Assembly: GCA_028279445.1 (NCBI GenBank)
Contig: JANQNT010000003.1
Span: forward strand, 34,027 to 98,026
Length of the DNA: 64,000 bases
Source: Tepidamorphaceae bacterium
GTDB taxonomy: Bacteria; Pseudomonadota; Alphaproteobacteria; Rhizobiales; Tepidamorphaceae
Direction: 5' to 3'
The position numbers and the translations under genes were made by a program. Under the pieces are notes generated by a model, which saw nothing but the letters and a program-made list of their open reading frames with translations, did not search any database and was not told where the DNA came from. Shown here piece by piece: positions 22,311 to 33,667 of this stretch (position 1 is the stretch's first letter; each line of letters opens with the position of its first letter).

Positions 22311-23352
22311 ATTCGTCGACGTCTATGTCGTGCCGTTCGCGATCATCGTGGCCCAAAGCCTGGCGCTACTGGCCTCGCTGCTGATCATCATCGCCTATCT
22401 GTTGCTCGCTGACCGCAAGATCTGGGCGGCGGTGCAGCTTCGCCGAGGTCCCAATGTCGTCGGCGCCTTCGGGCTGCTGCAGTCCTTCGCCGACCTGCTG
22501 AAATTCGTCATCAAGGAACCGGTGATCCCGGCGGGGTCCAACAAGGGCGTCTTCCTGCTGGCGCCGCTGGTGAGCTGCATCCTGGCGCTGTCGGCCTGGG
22601 CCGTGATCCCGGTCGCCGACGGTTGGGTGATCGCCGACATAAATGTCGGCATTCTCTACATTTTCGCCATCTCCTCGCTGGGCGTCTACGGCGTCATCAT
22701 GGGGGGCTGGGCGTCGAACTCGAAGTATCCGTTCCTGGGCGCGTTGCGCTCGGCCGCCCAGATGGTCTCCTACGAGGTCTCCATCGGCTTCGTCATCATC
22801 ACCGTGCTGCTGTGCGTCGGTTCGCTCAATCTGACCGCGATCGTCGAGGCCCAGTCGAGCGGACTGGCAGACAGGATCGGCCTGCCGTGGCTGACCTTCC
22901 TGAACTGGTACTGGCTGCCGCTGTTTCCGATGTTCGTGATCTTCTTCATCTCGGCGCTGGCGGAAACCAACCGGCCGCCATTCGACCTGCCCGAGGCGGA
23001 ATCTGAACTGGTCGCCGGATTCATGGTCGAATACTCCTCGACGCCCTACCTATTGTTCATGCTCGGCGAGTACGTGGCGATCACCACCATGTGCGCGCTG
23101 ATGGCGATCCTGTTCATGGGCGGCTGGTTGCCGCCGGTGGATGTCGCGCCGTTCAACTGGTTGCCCGGCGTGTTCTGGTTCGTCTTCAAGGTCTGTCTGG
23201 CGTTTTTCATGTTCGCCATGGTGAAGGCGATGGTGCCGCGTTACCGCTACGACCAGCTTATGCGGTTGGGCTGGAAGGTGTTCCTGCCGATCTCGCTGGC
23301 CATGGTGGTCGTCGTGGCCGGGGTATTGCAGGTCACGGGCTGGGCCGGTTAG
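22303..23352 (+). CDS. nuoH: NADH-quinone oxidoreductase subunit H
   Basis: Membrane subunit that docks the peripheral arm and forms part of the quinone tunnel. The 349-residue protein has about 8-9 transmembrane helices and the family motifs [18 protein letters not shown] and [20 protein letters not shown]. The ATG at 22303 overlaps the nuoG stop, giving coupled translation. Length is standard. Confidence 0.97.
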   Translation: MAEFVDVYVVPFAIIVAQSLALLASLLIIIAYLLLADRKIWAAVQLRRGPNVVGAFGLLQSFADLLKFVIKEPVIPAGSNKGVFLLAPLVSCILALSAWAVIPVADGWVIADINVGILYIFAISSLGVYGVIMGGWASNSKYPFLGALRSAAQMVSYEVSIGFVIITVLLCVGSLNLTAIVEAQSSGLADRIGLPWLTFLNWYWLPLFPMFVIFFISALAETNRPPFDLPEAESELVAGFMVEYSSTPYLLFMLGEYVAITTMCALMAILFMGGWLPPVDVAPFNWLPGVFWFVFKVCLAFFMFAMVKAMVPRYRYDQLMRLGWKVFLPISLAMVVVVAGVLQVTGWAG

Positions 23353-23430
23353 CCGCGCATCGGCTGACCGGGAATTGGGATCGACTGGCGCATCGGCGCC
23401 CGGTTGGAGAGAAAGGCGCTGGAGAGAGAC

Positions 23431-23922
23431 ATGGCACGACTTGATCAAGCCGCCAGGTCCGTCTTTCTGAAGGAGTTCGTCTCGGCGTTCTTCCTGTCGA
23501 TGCGCTACTTCTTCAAGCCCAAGGCGACGCTCAACTATCCCTTCGAGAAAGGCTATATCAGCCCGCGTTTCCGCGGCGAGCATGCGCTGCGGCGCTATCC
23601 CAACGGCGAGGAGCGCTGCATCGCCTGCAAGCTGTGCGAGGCGATCTGTCCGGCTCAGGCGATCACCATCGAGGCCGGGCCCAGGCGCAACGACGGCACC
23701 CGGCGCACCACCCGTTACGACATCGACATGGTGAAGTGCATCTATTGCGGCTTCTGTCAGGAAGCCTGCCCGGTGGACGCCATCGTCGAGGGACCGAATT
23801 TCGAGTTCGCCACCGAAACCCGCGAGGAGCTTTTCTATGACAAGGACAAGCTGCTCGCCAACGGCGACCGCTGGGAGCGGGAAATCGCCGCGCGGATGGA
23901 ACTCGACGCGCCGTACCGCTGA
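23431..23922 (+). CDS. nuoI: NADH-quinone oxidoreductase subunit I
   Basis: This ferredoxin-like subunit carries clusters N6a and N6b. The 163-residue product has two CxxCxxCxxxC(P) sets: Cys63, Cys66, Cys69, Cys73 and Cys103, Cys106, Cys109, Cys113. The ATG at 23431 is chosen over an upstream TTG because it gives the standard length and has GGAGAGAG in front. A 431-bp gap with an inserted element separates it from nuoJ, the largest gap in the operon. Confidence 0.97.
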   Translation: MARLDQAARSVFLKEFVSAFFLSMRYFFKPKATLNYPFEKGYISPRFRGEHALRRYPNGEERCIACKLCEAICPAQAITIEAGPRRNDGTRRTTRYDIDMVKCIYCGFCQEACPVDAIVEGPNFEFATETREELFYDKDKLLANGDRWEREIAARMELDAPYR

Positions 23923-23942
23923 CTGTCAGGGTGGCGGTTCAT

Positions 23943-24214
23943 CTAGGCTCAGGACCCATTAATCTCATGCAATTCGGTGTCGCTGGAGAGCGTCTGATGG
24001 ATGCAAAGCCGCGCAAGATCAGGCTCTTTGCCTTTTCGAGCAGGCTTTGCGTGCAGCAGGCGCTCTCCAGCGACACCCGCAGGGCGGCGTCCATGTCGCC
24101 CCTGACGGCGTTAGCGGGGACTTGAAAACCATAAGGTTTCCTACACCCCGCTGCCTTGTCAGGAACGAAATGGCCTGCCGCCGAATGGATGACATTAATG
24201 GGTCCTGAGCCTAG
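23943..24214. mobile_element. MITE-like inverted-repeat element between nuoI and nuoJ
   Basis: The ends are perfect 21-bp inverted repeats: 23943-23963 starts CTAGGCTCAGGACCC and 24194-24214 is its exact reverse complement; similarity continues imperfectly for another 13 bp or so inside. CTAG at each outer edge is palindromic, so a TA or CTAG target duplication is possible. Inside, 23976-23992 and 24061-24077 are a perfect 17-bp inverted pair, 24003-24010 pairs with 24043-24050 between them, and 24114-24119 pairs with 24146-24151. No transposase ORF is present. This fits a non-autonomous element mobilised by a DDE transposase elsewhere; the parent family is not identified. Confidence 0.75.
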
Positions 24215-24353
24215 GTTCTTGGCACATCCCTGCGCGCCGGTTCGGTATGCTGGACGCCGCTGCGCCCGGCCTCTATAGAAAGCCCAGGGCCTAGAGGTTC
24301 TCCAATCGGCTCCGCGTGCTCCTGCGGGCCAATGCCACGAGGCAGCAACCGAC

Positions 24354-24962
24354 ATGGCGCTTGCAGCCGCCTTCTTCTACCTGTTTGCCGGCATTGTCGT
24401 CGCTTCGGCCTTCATGGTGATCGCGGCGAAGAACCCCGTCCACTCGGTGTTGTGGCTGATCCTCGCCTTCTTCAACGCTGCCGGCCTGTTCCTGCTGCTT
24501 GGGGCGGAGTTCCTGGCGATGATCCTCGTCGTCGTCTATGTCGGCGCGGTGGCGGTGCTGTTCCTGTTCGTGGTGATGATGCTGGATGTGGATTTCGCCG
24601 AGCTGCGCCAGGGCTTCCTCAGCTACCTGCCGGTCGGTGCGGTCATCGGAGCAGTGCTGCTGGTGGAACTGTTGCTGGTGCTGACAACCGGTCTGTTCGC
24701 GCCGGAAAGCACCGCTGTCGCCCAGGTTCCGATCCCCGACGATGTCTCGAACACCGAGGCGATCGGCCAGTTGCTCTACACGCGCTACGTGCTGTTCTTC
24801 CAGCTTGCCGGCATGGTGCTGCTGCTGGCCATGGTCGGCGCCATCGTGCTCACCCTGCGGCACAAGGCCGGCGTCAAGCGCCAGGACATCGGCGCCCAGG
24901 TGGCACGCGATCCGGCCACGGCAATCGAAGTGCGCAAGGTCGAAAGCGGCAAGGGCATCTGA
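24354..24962 (+). CDS. nuoJ: NADH-quinone oxidoreductase subunit J
   Basis: Membrane subunit of complex I with five predicted helices; helix 3 contains the pi-bulge region ([19 protein letters not shown]) that moves during turnover. 202 residues, normal for the family. It is the first gene after the inserted element, so its transcription depends on read-through of that structure or on a promoter within it. nuoK starts 2 bp after its stop. Confidence 0.97.
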   Translation: MALAAAFFYLFAGIVVASAFMVIAAKNPVHSVLWLILAFFNAAGLFLLLGAEFLAMILVVVYVGAVAVLFLFVVMMLDVDFAELRQGFLSYLPVGAVIGAVLLVELLLVLTTGLFAPESTAVAQVPIPDDVSNTEAIGQLLYTRYVLFFQLAGMVLLLAMVGAIVLTLRHKAGVKRQDIGAQVARDPATAIEVRKVESGKGI

Positions 24963-24964
24963 CC

Positions 24965-25273
24965 ATGACCATCGGTCTGGGACACTACCTTGCCGTCGGG
25001 GCGATCCTGTTCACCCTCGGGGTGCTGGGGATCTTCATCAACCGCAAGAACATCATCATCATCCTGATGTCGATCGAGCTCATATTGCTCGCCGTCAACA
25101 TCAATCTGGTGGCGTTCTCCGCCTTTCTGGGCGACCTCGTCGGCCAGGTCTTCGCCCTGCTGATCCTCACCGTGGCGGCGGCGGAGGCGGCCATTGGCCT
25201 GGCCATCCTCGTCGCCTTCTTCCGCAACCGCGGTTCCATCGCGGTGGAAGACGTCAACATGATGAAAGGCTGA
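24965..25273 (+). CDS. nuoK: NADH-quinone oxidoreductase subunit K
   Basis: Small three-helix membrane subunit related to MrpC. It is 102 residues, the standard length, with conserved buried glutamates in the helices ([15 protein letters not shown] and [17 protein letters not shown]) that form part of the proton path. Tight spacing to nuoJ and nuoL shows one transcript. Confidence 0.97.
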   Translation: MTIGLGHYLAVGAILFTLGVLGIFINRKNIIIILMSIELILLAVNINLVAFSAFLGDLVGQVFALLILTVAAAEAAIGLAILVAFFRNRGSIAVEDVNMMKG

Positions 25274-25283
25274 CCCCTCTGTC

Positions 25284-27227
25284 ATGATGACGGCGATCGT
25301 ATTCCTGCCGCTGCTGGGCTGCCTGATTGCCGGCCTGTTCGGCCGTGTGATCGGCCACCGTGGCGCGGAGCTGACCACCTCGGGGCTGATGATCGTCGCC
25401 GCGCTGCTGTCGTGGATCGTGTTCGTCCAGGTCGGCTTCGGCGACGAGGTGCTGCACCCCACCGTCAACCTGTTCCCGTGGATCGAATCCGGCACGTTCA
25501 GCGTCGCCTGGTCGCTCAGGCTCGACACGCTGACCGCCGTCATGCTGGTGGTGGTCAACACGGTTTCCGCGCTCGTGCACGTCTATTCGATCGGCTACAT
25601 GAGCCACGATCCGCACCGGGCGCGCTTCTTCGCCTATCTGTCGCTGTTCACCTTCGCGATGCTGATGCTGGTGACAGCCGACAACCTGCTGCAACTGTTC
25701 TTCGGCTGGGAGGGGGTCGGGCTCGCCTCCTATCTGCTGATCGGCTTCTGGTACAAGAAGCCCTCCGCGAACGCCGCGGCGATCAAGGCCTTCATCGTCA
25801 ACCGGGTCGGCGATTTCGGCTTCGCGCTCGGCATCTTCGCGGTGTTCGTGCTGTTCAATTCGATCGAATTCGACACGGTGTTCGCCAATGCGGCGGCCGC
25901 CGGCGGGATGACGCTGACGTTCCTGGGCTACGACGTCGACGCGATGACGCTGATCTGCCTGCTGCTGTTCATGGGGGCCATGGGCAAGTCGGCGCAGTTC
26001 CTGCTGCACACCTGGCTGCCGGACGCCATGGAAGGCCCCACGCCGGTCTCCGCGTTGATCCACGCGGCGACCATGGTGACCGCCGGTGTGTTCATGGTGG
26101 CGCGCCTGTCACCGCTGTTCGAGCTGTCGCAGACCGCATTGACGGTGGTGGTGGTGGTCGGCGCCATCACCGCGTTCTTCGCCGCCAGCGTCGGCCTGGT
26201 GCAAAACGACATCAAGCGCGTCATCGCCTATTCGACCTGCTCGCAGCTTGGCTACATGTTTGTCGCGCTGGGGGTCGGTGCCTACGGCATCGGCATCTTC
26301 CACCTGTTCACCCACGCCTTCTTCAAGGCGCTCTTGTTCCTGGGTGCGGGTTCGGTGATCCATGCCATGTCCGACGAACAGGACATGCGCCGCATGGGCG
26401 GGCTGTGGCGGTCGATCCCGCTGACCTACGCCATGATGCTCGTCGGCACGCTGGCCCTCACCGGTTTCCCGTTCACCGCCGGCTACTATTCCAAGGACGC
26501 CATCGTCGAGGCCGCCTTCGCCGGCGGCAACGATCCGGCGATGTTCGCCTTCGTGTTGCTGGTGATCGCCGCCGTGTTCACCTCGTTCTACTCATGGCGC
26601 CTGGTGTTCATGACCTTCCACGGCAAACCGCGCGCCTCGCACGAGACCATGAGCCATGTGCACGAGTCGCCGCTGGTGATGACCGTGCCGCTCGGCGTGC
26701 TGGCGGTCGGGGCGCTGTTGTCGGGGATCGTCTTCAAGCCGTATTTCGCCGGTTACGAGCACGAAGCGTTCTGGAAGGACGCTCTGTTCCTGGCCGAAGG
26801 CAACGACATCATGGAGGCGTTCCACAAGGTGCCGGCGTGGGTGGTGTTCTCGCCGATGATGGCGATGGCGGTCGGTTTCGCCGTCTCCTACCTGTTCTAC
26901 ATGGCGCGCCCGTCCATTCCCGGCGCCCTGGCTGCCCGGTTCGGCGGGCTGTACCGCTTCCTGCTCAACAAGTGGTATTTCGACGAGCTCTACGACGCGC
27001 TCTTCGTCGAGCCGGCCAAGCGGCTCGGACGGTTCCTTTGGAAGAGCGGCGACGGCGCCGTCATCGACGGTCTGGGGCCCGATGGCGTGGCCGCGCGTGT
27101 CATCGACGTGACCCAGCGGGTCGTCAAGCTGCAGAGTGGCTACCTCTATCACTACGCCTTCGCCATGCTGATCGGCATCGCAGCCCTGGTCACCTGGTAC
27201 ATGGTGGCAGGCGGGGGAGGACCGTGA
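25284..27227 (+). CDS. nuoL: NADH-quinone oxidoreductase subunit L
   Basis: Distal antiporter-like proton-pumping subunit with the long lateral helix HL. The 647-residue protein contains the proton_antipo_N and proton_antipo domains; key pieces are [19 protein letters not shown], with the conserved Glu, and [31 protein letters not shown], with the Lys. Length is normal. Its TGA shares one base with the nuoM ATG. Confidence 0.97.
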   Translation: MMTAIVFLPLLGCLIAGLFGRVIGHRGAELTTSGLMIVAALLSWIVFVQVGFGDEVLHPTVNLFPWIESGTFSVAWSLRLDTLTAVMLVVVNTVSALVHVYSIGYMSHDPHRARFFAYLSLFTFAMLMLVTADNLLQLFFGWEGVGLASYLLIGFWYKKPSANAAAIKAFIVNRVGDFGFALGIFAVFVLFNSIEFDTVFANAAAAGGMTLTFLGYDVDAMTLICLLLFMGAMGKSAQFLLHTWLPDAMEGPTPVSALIHAATMVTAGVFMVARLSPLFELSQTALTVVVVVGAITAFFAASVGLVQNDIKRVIAYSTCSQLGYMFVALGVGAYGIGIFHLFTHAFFKALLFLGAGSVIHAMSDEQDMRRMGGLWRSIPLTYAMMLVGTLALTGFPFTAGYYSKDAIVEAAFAGGNDPAMFAFVLLVIAAVFTSFYSWRLVFMTFHGKPRASHETMSHVHESPLVMTVPLGVLAVGALLSGIVFKPYFAGYEHEAFWKDALFLAEGNDIMEAFHKVPAWVVFSPMMAMAVGFAVSYLFYMARPSIPGALAARFGGLYRFLLNKWYFDELYDALFVEPAKRLGRFLWKSGDGAVIDGLGPDGVAARVIDVTQRVVKLQSGYLYHYAFAMLIGIAALVTWYMVAGGGGP

Positions 27228-28747
27228 TGTCGGGCTGGCCGATCCTCTCCGTCATCACCTTTCTGCCGCTGGTAGGTGCACTGTTCGTCGCGTTGATCCG
27301 CGGCGATGACGCGATCGCCCAGCGCAACGCGCTGTTCGTTGCCCTGTGGGCGACGCTGATCACCTTCCTGCTGTCGCTGCTGATCTGGATCTACTTCGAC
27401 CCGAACACCGACGAGTTCCAGTTCGTCGAGGAGTTCCCCTGGCTCGGCGGGGCGATCAACTACCGCATGGGTGTCGACGGCATCTCCATGCTGTTCGTCA
27501 TCCTGACCACCTTCCTGATGCCGTTCTGCATCCTGGCGAGCTGGCACGCGATCAAGACGCGGGTGAAGGAGTACATCATCGCGTTTCTGGTGCTGGAAAC
27601 GCTGATGATCGGCGTGTTCTGCGCCCTTGATCTGGTGCTGTTCTACCTGTTCTTCGAGGGTGGGCTGATCCCGATGTTCCTGATCATCGGCGTGTGGGGT
27701 GGTGCGCGGCGGGTCTATGCCAGCTACAAGTTCTTCCTCTACACGCTGCTCGGCTCGGTGCTGATGCTGATCGCCATGATGGCGGTCTACTGGGAGGCCG
27801 GCACCACCAACATCGTCGAGCTTCTGGAGTACGACTTCCCCGCCGGCATGCAGACATGGCTGTGGCTGGCCTTCTTCGCCTCCTTCGCCGTCAAGATGCC
27901 GATGTGGCCGGTGCACACCTGGCTGCCGGATGCCCATGTGGAGGCGCCCACGGCAGGTTCCGTCATCCTGGCCGGCATCCTGCTGAAAATGGGCGGCTAC
28001 GGTTTCCTGCGCTTCTCGCTGCCGATGTTCCCGCTCGCTTCGGATGTCTTCGCGCCGCTGGTCTTCGCGCTCAGCGTCATCGCCATCATCTACACCTCGC
28101 TGGTGGCGCTGATGCAGGAGGACATCAAGAAGCTGATCGCCTATTCCTCCGTCGCCCATATGGGCTTCGTCACCATGGGCATCTTCACCGGCACCGTGCA
28201 GGGCATCCATGGCGGGCTGTTCCAGATGATCTCGCACGGCATCGTCTCCGGCGCGCTGTTCCTGTGCGTCGGCGTCATCTACGACCGGATGCACACCCGC
28301 AACATCGATGCCTATGGTGGACTGGTGAACCGCATGCCGCTTTATGCCGTCGCCTTCATGGTGTTCACCATGGCGAATGTCGGCCTGCCGGGCACCAGCG
28401 GTTTCGTCGGCGAGTTCCTGACCTTGCTGGCGGCGTTCGAGACCAACACCTGGGTTGCGGTGCTGGCCACCAGCGGCGTTGTCCTGTCGGCGGCCTATGC
28501 GCTGTGGCTCTACCGACGGGTGGTGTTCGGAACGCTGGAAAAGGACAGTCTGAAATCGATCATGGACATTGACCGGCGCGAGATCGTCATCCTGGCGCCG
28601 CTGGTGCTGCTGACCATCCTGTTCGGCGTCTATCCCGCGCCGCTGCTCGATGTCACAGCCGTTTCCGTGGAAGCCCTCGCGCAGGACTATCAGGCGGCGA
28701 TCTCGGCGGCGCAGGCGCAAGACTCAGCCTCGCTGGGCGGGCTGTAG
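27227..28747 (+). CDS. nuoM: NADH-quinone oxidoreductase subunit M
   Basis: Antiporter-like proton-pumping membrane subunit. The 506-residue product shows [21 protein letters not shown], with the essential Glu, and [26 protein letters not shown], with the essential Lys. The start ATG at 27227 overlaps the nuoL stop by one base, and the long open frame upstream is only the alternate frame of nuoL. Length is standard. Confidence 0.97.
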   Translation: MSGWPILSVITFLPLVGALFVALIRGDDAIAQRNALFVALWATLITFLLSLLIWIYFDPNTDEFQFVEEFPWLGGAINYRMGVDGISMLFVILTTFLMPFCILASWHAIKTRVKEYIIAFLVLETLMIGVFCALDLVLFYLFFEGGLIPMFLIIGVWGGARRVYASYKFFLYTLLGSVLMLIAMMAVYWEAGTTNIVELLEYDFPAGMQTWLWLAFFASFAVKMPMWPVHTWLPDAHVEAPTAGSVILAGILLKMGGYGFLRFSLPMFPLASDVFAPLVFALSVIAIIYTSLVALMQEDIKKLIAYSSVAHMGFVTMGIFTGTVQGIHGGLFQMISHGIVSGALFLCVGVIYDRMHTRNIDAYGGLVNRMPLYAVAFMVFTMANVGLPGTSGFVGEFLTLLAAFETNTWVAVLATSGVVLSAAYALWLYRRVVFGTLEKDSLKSIMDIDRREIVILAPLVLLTILFGVYPAPLLDVTAVSVEALAQDYQAAISAAQAQDSASLGGL

Positions 28748-28761
28748 GGAGGCGCGCGAAG

Positions 28762-30210
28762 ATGCCGGGTCCCGCCATCACGCCGGAACTGCTGGTCGCC
28801 ATGTCGCCGGAGCTGTTGCTGGCGGTCGGTGCCATGGTGCTGCTGATGGTCGGCGCGTTCTCACGCGAAGGGGCGCTGGGCATCGTCACCGGCGGTGCCA
28901 TCGCGCTGATCGTGACCGCCGCGGCACTGGTCCTGATCACCCCGGGTGGAGAACCACAGACCTATTTCGGCGGCTCCATCGTCATCGACGACTTCGCCCG
29001 CTTCATGAAGACGCTGACGCTGATCGGTTCGCTGGCGGCCATCGTCATGTCCATCGACTGGATGCGCACCGCACGGCTCGAGGCGTTCGAATATCCGGTG
29101 CTGATCGTGCTGGCGACGCTCGGCATGCTGATCATGGTCTCCGCCGGCGACCTGATCGCGCTCTACATGGGACTGGAGCTGCAGAGCCTGGCGCTTTACG
29201 TCGTCGCCGCCATCCAGCGCGATTCCAGCCGCTCCACCGAAGCCGGCCTGAAATACTTCGCGCTTGGCGCCCTGTCGTCGGGCATGCTGCTCTACGGCTG
29301 CTCGCTGATCTACGGCTTCACCGGAACCGTGGAACTGGAGGCAATCGCCAATATCGTGGGCCGGGAAGGGGCATCGCTTGGCCTGATCTTCGGCCTGGTA
29401 TTCCTTGTCGCGGGACTCGCCTTCAAGGTCTCGGCCGTGCCGTTCCATATGTGGACGCCCGATGTCTACGAAGGCGCGCCGACGCCGGTCGCGGCCTTCT
29501 TCGCCGCCGCGCCGAAGGTCGCGGCGATGGCCATCTTCGTGCGCACGCTGATCTCCGGCTTCCCGACCATCACGCCGGAATGGCAGCAGATCATCATCTT
29601 CGTATCGGTCGCCTCGATGCTGCTGGGGGCGTTCGCCGCCATCGGACAGCGCAACATCAAGCGGCTGATGGCCTATTCCTCCATCGGCCACATGGGCTTT
29701 GCGCTGGTCGGGCTGGCGGCGGGCAGCGAGGCGGGCGTGCGCGGCGTCATCATCTACATGACGCTCTACCTGTTCATGACCATCGGTGCCTTCGCCTGCA
29801 TCCTCGCCATGCGCCGCAACGAGGCGGCGGTGGAGGACATCGAGGACCTGTCCGGCCTTTCGCGCACCAATCCGGCCATGGCCTTCGTGCTGGCGATGTT
29901 GCTGTTCTCGCTGGCCGGCATTCCCCCGCTTGCCGGCTTTTTCGCCAAGTTCTACGTCTTCCTGGCCGCCGTCGAGGCGGAACTCTATCCGTTGGCCGTC
30001 ATCGGCGTGCTGGCAAGCGTGGTCGGCGCCTACTACTACCTGAGGATCGTCAAGCTGATGTATTTCGACGAGCCGGCGCCGGCCTTCGACCGCATGTCGC
30101 GGGAACTGGCCACGGTGCTCGGCATCAGCGGTTTCGTCACCATCCTGTTCTTCGCCTTTCCCTGGCCGATCATCCAGGCGGCCTCGGCAGCCGCGAAATC
30201 ACTGTTCTGA
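28762..30210 (+). CDS. nuoN: NADH-quinone oxidoreductase subunit N
   Basis: Last antiporter-like membrane subunit of complex I and end of the nuo set. The 482-residue protein has 14 hydrophobic helices and motifs [19 protein letters not shown] and [23 protein letters not shown]. birA starts only 9 bp beyond the stop, so transcription probably continues into the biotin ligase and RNase J genes, a conserved alphaproteobacterial arrangement. Confidence 0.97.
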   Translation: MPGPAITPELLVAMSPELLLAVGAMVLLMVGAFSREGALGIVTGGAIALIVTAAALVLITPGGEPQTYFGGSIVIDDFARFMKTLTLIGSLAAIVMSIDWMRTARLEAFEYPVLIVLATLGMLIMVSAGDLIALYMGLELQSLALYVVAAIQRDSSRSTEAGLKYFALGALSSGMLLYGCSLIYGFTGTVELEAIANIVGREGASLGLIFGLVFLVAGLAFKVSAVPFHMWTPDVYEGAPTPVAAFFAAAPKVAAMAIFVRTLISGFPTITPEWQQIIIFVSVASMLLGAFAAIGQRNIKRLMAYSSIGHMGFALVGLAAGSEAGVRGVIIYMTLYLFMTIGAFACILAMRRNEAAVEDIEDLSGLSRTNPAMAFVLAMLLFSLAGIPPLAGFFAKFYVFLAAVEAELYPLAVIGVLASVVGAYYYLRIVKLMYFDEPAPAFDRMSRELATVLGISGFVTILFFAFPWPIIQAASAAAKSLF

Positions 30211-30219
30211 CGCGCGCTG

Positions 30220-31020
30220 ATGGCCATGCAGACAAGCGCGCCGGCGCACGGTGGATCGGATGACCTGGATTGGCGGGTCTGTACGCTGGACAGCGTGGAT
30301 TCCACCAATCTGGAAGCGCGGCGCCGGGCCGGAGACGGTGCGGAGGCCGGCCTGTGGGTTATTGCCCGCGAACAGACGGCCGGGCGCGGCCGGCGCGGCC
30401 GCCCTTGGGTCTCCAGGCCCGGCAACCTCTACACCAGCGTGCTGCTGCGTCCGCGCGAACCGTCTGAACGGCTCGGCGAGCTGACCTTCGTCGCCGCACT
30501 CGCGCTGCACGACGCAATCCTGGAACTTGCCCCGCAGCTTGCTACGGACATCCATCTGAAGTGGCCGAACGACGTGATCAGCGCGGACGGAAAGCTGGCC
30601 GGTATCCTGCTTGAAACCGAGACGGACCCGGTGGGACGGCACGCTCTGGTCATCGGCTGGGGCGTCAACTGCCTGTTTCATCCGATGGGCGCGGACTATC
30701 CGGCAACCGCGCTGGCGGCACTGGGAGCAGTGATCCAGCCGCTTGTGCTGTTTGCGGAACTCTCGGAAGCCTTCAAGATACGGCTCGCGCAATGGCAAGC
30801 GGACGGAATGACGGCGATCCGCGATGCCTGGATGGAGCGCGCGCGGGGCGTGGGCGAGGCCATCGTCGTGCGGCTCAGCGATCAGGAGCTGCACGGCCTC
30901 TTCGAGGGTCTCGACGAGGCGGGCCGGCTGGTCTTGCGCGACAGCACCGGCGATGAGACGGCAATCTCGGCTGGCGACGTGTTCTTCCGCACGCCCGATA
31001 AGGATCCCGGCGATGGCTGA
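30220..31020 (+). CDS. birA: Biotin-[acetyl-CoA carboxylase] ligase (monofunctional)
   Basis: Attaches biotin to the carboxyl-carrier protein of acetyl-CoA carboxylase via biotinyl-AMP. The 266 residues show the ATP/biotin loop QTAGRGRRGRPW, the KWPNDV strand with the catalytic Lys and the C-terminal SH3-like domain. There is no N-terminal helix-turn-helix, so it is a class I ligase without the repressor function of E. coli BirA. Its stop overlaps the rnj start (31013-31020), a coupled pair seen in many alphaproteobacteria. Confidence 0.94.
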   Translation: MAMQTSAPAHGGSDDLDWRVCTLDSVDSTNLEARRRAGDGAEAGLWVIAREQTAGRGRRGRPWVSRPGNLYTSVLLRPREPSERLGELTFVAALALHDAILELAPQLATDIHLKWPNDVISADGKLAGILLETETDPVGRHALVIGWGVNCLFHPMGADYPATALAALGAVIQPLVLFAELSEAFKIRLAQWQADGMTAIRDAWMERARGVGEAIVVRLSDQELHGLFEGLDEAGRLVLRDSTGDETAISAGDVFFRTPDKDPGDG

Positions 31021-32677
31021 CGAACTGGTCTTCGTGCCGCTTGGCGGGGTCGGCGAGATCGGCATGAATCTCGCGCTTTACGGCTACGGGCCGCCACGCA
31101 ACAAGCGCTGGCTGATGGTCGATTGCGGCATCGGATTCGCCGATGCGGCCGCCATGCCGGGCGTCGACGTGGTGCTGCCCGATGTCTCGTTCATCGAGGA
31201 GGAGCGCCGCAATCTCGAGGCAATCGTGCTGACGCACGCGCACGAGGATCATTTCGGCGGTGTTCCCGATCTCTGGGAACGCTTTCAGGTGCCGGTCTTC
31301 GCGACACCGTTCACCGCCGCGCTGCTGGAGGCCAAGATCGCCGGCGATCCCGGCCGCAAACCCATTCCCGTGGAGACCGTGCCGCTTGGCGGGCGCTTCG
31401 AGGCGGGACCGTTCCGCGTCGAGTTCGTCACCATGGCCCACTCGATCCCCGAGCCGAACGCGCTCGCCATCACCACACCGGCCGGAACCGTGGTGCACAG
31501 CGGTGACTGGAAGCTCGATCCCGACCCCGTCATCGGCGCGCCGACCGACGAAAAACGCCTGCGGGCAATTGGGGAAGCCGGCTGCGCGGCGCTGATCTGC
31601 GATTCCACCAATGCCCTGCGCGACGGTCTGTCGCCATCGGAAGGAGAAGTGGCCGCCACCTTGCGCGAGATGATCGCCAAAGCGCCGAACCGGGTCGCGG
31701 TGACGTGCTTTGCCTCCAATCTGGCGCGCATCCGCTCCATTGCCGAAGCCGCCGCGGCGGCGGAACGCAACGTCGTGGTGGTCGGGCGCGCCATGCAGCG
31801 GGTCATCTCCGTCGGTCGCGCCACCGGCTATCTCGACGGGGTGCCGGAATTTCTCGACGACAGCCATTTCGGCTATCTGCCGCGTGACAAGACGGTGCTG
31901 CTGTGTACGGGGAGCCAGGGCGAATTCCGCGCCGCGCTGACCCGCATCGCCTTCGGCAATCACCCGACCATCGAACTGGCGCCGGGCGATCAGGTGATCT
32001 ACTCGGCGCGGATGATTCCCGGCAACGAGCGCGCCGTCGGGATGGTCCTCAACGGGCTGATCAGGGACGGCATCGAGGTGATCACCGACCGGGACGGCCT
32101 GGTGCATGTCTCCGGCCATCCGCGCCGCGGCGAACTGGTGCAGTTATTCGATTGGCTCAAGCCGCGGGTGCTCGTGCCCGTCCACGGCGAGGCGATGCAC
32201 ATGCAGGCCAATGCCGAGCTGGCCCGCGAGAACGGTATCGCGGAGGTCGTCAGCGGCTTCAACGGCGATATGTTCCGCCTGGTGCCGGGACCCGCCGGAA
32301 TCGTCGACCAGGTGCGCTCGGGCCGGCTGATCCGCGACGGGCGGATCGTTACAGATGCCGCCGACGAGGCGATCAAGGCGCGCCGCCGGCTGGCCCAGGC
32401 CGGCATCATCACGGTCGCCTTCGGGCTGGAGCCTGGCGGCGATATCGGCAGCGATATCGAGGTGGAACTGGTCGGCGTCCCGGATACCGGACCCGACGGC
32501 GAGGACATGGCCGATCTCATCCTCGATATCGCCGAGGATGCGGTGGGGTCGCTGCCGCGGGCGCGCCGACGCAGCAGCGAACAGGTGCGCGAGACCGTGC
32601 GCCGGGCGGTGCGTAAGCAGGTCGAAGCGGTCTGGGGCAAAAAGCCCGGTGTGCAGGTGTTCGTGATTGATCTATAG
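31013..32677 (+). CDS. rnj: Ribonuclease J
   Basis: Metallo-beta-lactamase/beta-CASP family RNase with 5'-3' exo- and endonuclease activity, for rRNA maturation and mRNA decay. The 554-residue product has the zinc motif HAHEDH (residues 75-80), a second His/Asp set in AHSIPEPNA and HSGDWKLD, the beta-CASP domain and a C-terminal alpha/beta domain. The ATG at 31013 overlaps the birA stop. Alphaproteobacteria commonly have this single RNase J along with RNase E. Confidence 0.95.
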   Translation: MADELVFVPLGGVGEIGMNLALYGYGPPRNKRWLMVDCGIGFADAAAMPGVDVVLPDVSFIEEERRNLEAIVLTHAHEDHFGGVPDLWERFQVPVFATPFTAALLEAKIAGDPGRKPIPVETVPLGGRFEAGPFRVEFVTMAHSIPEPNALAITTPAGTVVHSGDWKLDPDPVIGAPTDEKRLRAIGEAGCAALICDSTNALRDGLSPSEGEVAATLREMIAKAPNRVAVTCFASNLARIRSIAEAAAAAERNVVVVGRAMQRVISVGRATGYLDGVPEFLDDSHFGYLPRDKTVLLCTGSQGEFRAALTRIAFGNHPTIELAPGDQVIYSARMIPGNERAVGMVLNGLIRDGIEVITDRDGLVHVSGHPRRGELVQLFDWLKPRVLVPVHGEAMHMQANAELARENGIAEVVSGFNGDMFRLVPGPAGIVDQVRSGRLIRDGRIVTDAADEAIKARRRLAQAGIITVAFGLEPGGDIGSDIEVELVGVPDTGPDGEDMADLILDIAEDAVGSLPRARRRSSEQVRETVRRAVRKQVEAVWGKKPGVQVFVIDL

Positions 32678-32713
32678 ATCGGACTTTCCGGAGCGAATGG
32701 CAGGAGTGCGGCA

Positions 32714-33118
<405 letters not shown>

Positions 33119-33125
33119 GCAGACC

Positions 33126-33401
33126 ATGAGCCTGACGGCGGCAATCGCGATCTACTTCATCATTTGGTGGCTGGTGCTGTTCACCGTGCTGCCGTTCGGC
33201 GTGCGCACGCAATCGGAAGAGGGCGACGTGACGCCTGGAACCGTCGGCAGCGCACCGGTACGATTCGCGTTTGGGCGCACGGCGATCAGGACGACGGTCG
33301 TCTCCTGCGTCGTGTTCGCAGGCTTCTACGCGCTGACCAATTTGGGCCTGATCGGGCTCGACGACGTGCCCTTACTGCCGGACCCGCGGCCGGCGCACTA
33401 A
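33126..33401 (+). CDS. DUF1467 family small membrane protein
   Basis: This 91-residue protein has two transmembrane helices (about 4-24 AIAIYFIIWWLVLFTVLPFGV, and about 58-76) separated by a polar loop. The WWLVLFTVLPFG(V) motif and the position between mce and proS identify it as DUF1467, a conserved alphaproteobacterial family of unknown function. The ATG at 33126 lies 7 bp after the mce stop; the upstream frame is an alternate reading of mce. Confidence 0.88.
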   Translation: MSLTAAIAIYFIIWWLVLFTVLPFGVRTQSEEGDVTPGTVGSAPVRFAFGRTAIRTTVVSCVVFAGFYALTNLGLIGLDDVPLLPDPRPAH

Positions 33402-33412
33402 GGCGACAAGCC

Positions 33413-33440
33413 AAAAAAAAGCAAGGCTACAAGCCTTGCT
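33413..33440 (-). terminator. Strong intrinsic terminator on the minus strand
   Basis: Read on the minus strand: AGCAAGGCT, loop TGT, AGCCTTGCT, then eight Ts. This is a textbook rho-independent terminator, but no minus-strand protein gene lies to its right. In the plus direction the hairpin is not followed by Ts, so it does not serve the DUF1467 gene. Confidence 0.88.
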
Positions 33441-33629
33441 CCATATCAGGTTCGACAAGTCAAACCGGAATTCGACGTGTCGAGGCGATGGGCCCGGTTA
33501 TCTGTCGTGATGTTGCGCCCGATCGCTCCCGTCGCCGGGGGCGGTACTCAAGAAAACGTCTCCTCCCGAGACTTGGACCGTTCTACTTGAGGACGCACAC
33601 GGGACAAACTCCACGCCGCGCATTGTGAC
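33413..33629 (-). ncRNA. Candidate small RNA, antisense to the proS upstream region
   Basis: The region is bounded on the right by a plausible promoter (33635-33662, minus) and on the left by a strong terminator (33413-33440, minus), giving a transcript of about 215 nt. It contains several stems, for example GTCTC/GAGAC around a GGGAG loop, a CTCAAG/CTTGAG stem enclosing it, and GCGAT(C)GGGC pairing with GCCCATCGC. No ORF with an SD fits. It could be a regulatory small RNA; I cannot match it to 6S, SRP or other known RNAs by eye. Supported by signals only. Confidence 0.5.
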
Positions 33630-33634
33630 TGACA

Positions 33635-33662
33635 ATGATACCTTCGGACGCACTGATTGCAA
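33635..33662 (-). promoter_or_regulatory. Putative sigma-70-type promoter for the candidate small RNA
   Basis: On the minus strand the -35 is TTGCAA (4 of 6 consensus), the spacer 16 bp, and the -10 TATCAT (5 of 6). The predicted start is near 33629. A 20-bp perfect palindrome (33668-33687) lies directly upstream. Confidence 0.5.
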
Positions 33663-33667
33663 GGCGC

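Noticed and set aside
23931..24355. Short ORFs on both strands inside the nuoI-nuoJ gap
   Set aside because: They coincide with the inverted repeats of the inserted element and show no transposase-like motif or SD.
25412..27226. Open frame upstream of and in frame with nuoM
   Set aside because: It is an alternate frame of nuoL with Arg/His-rich nonsense composition; nuoM begins at ATG 27227.
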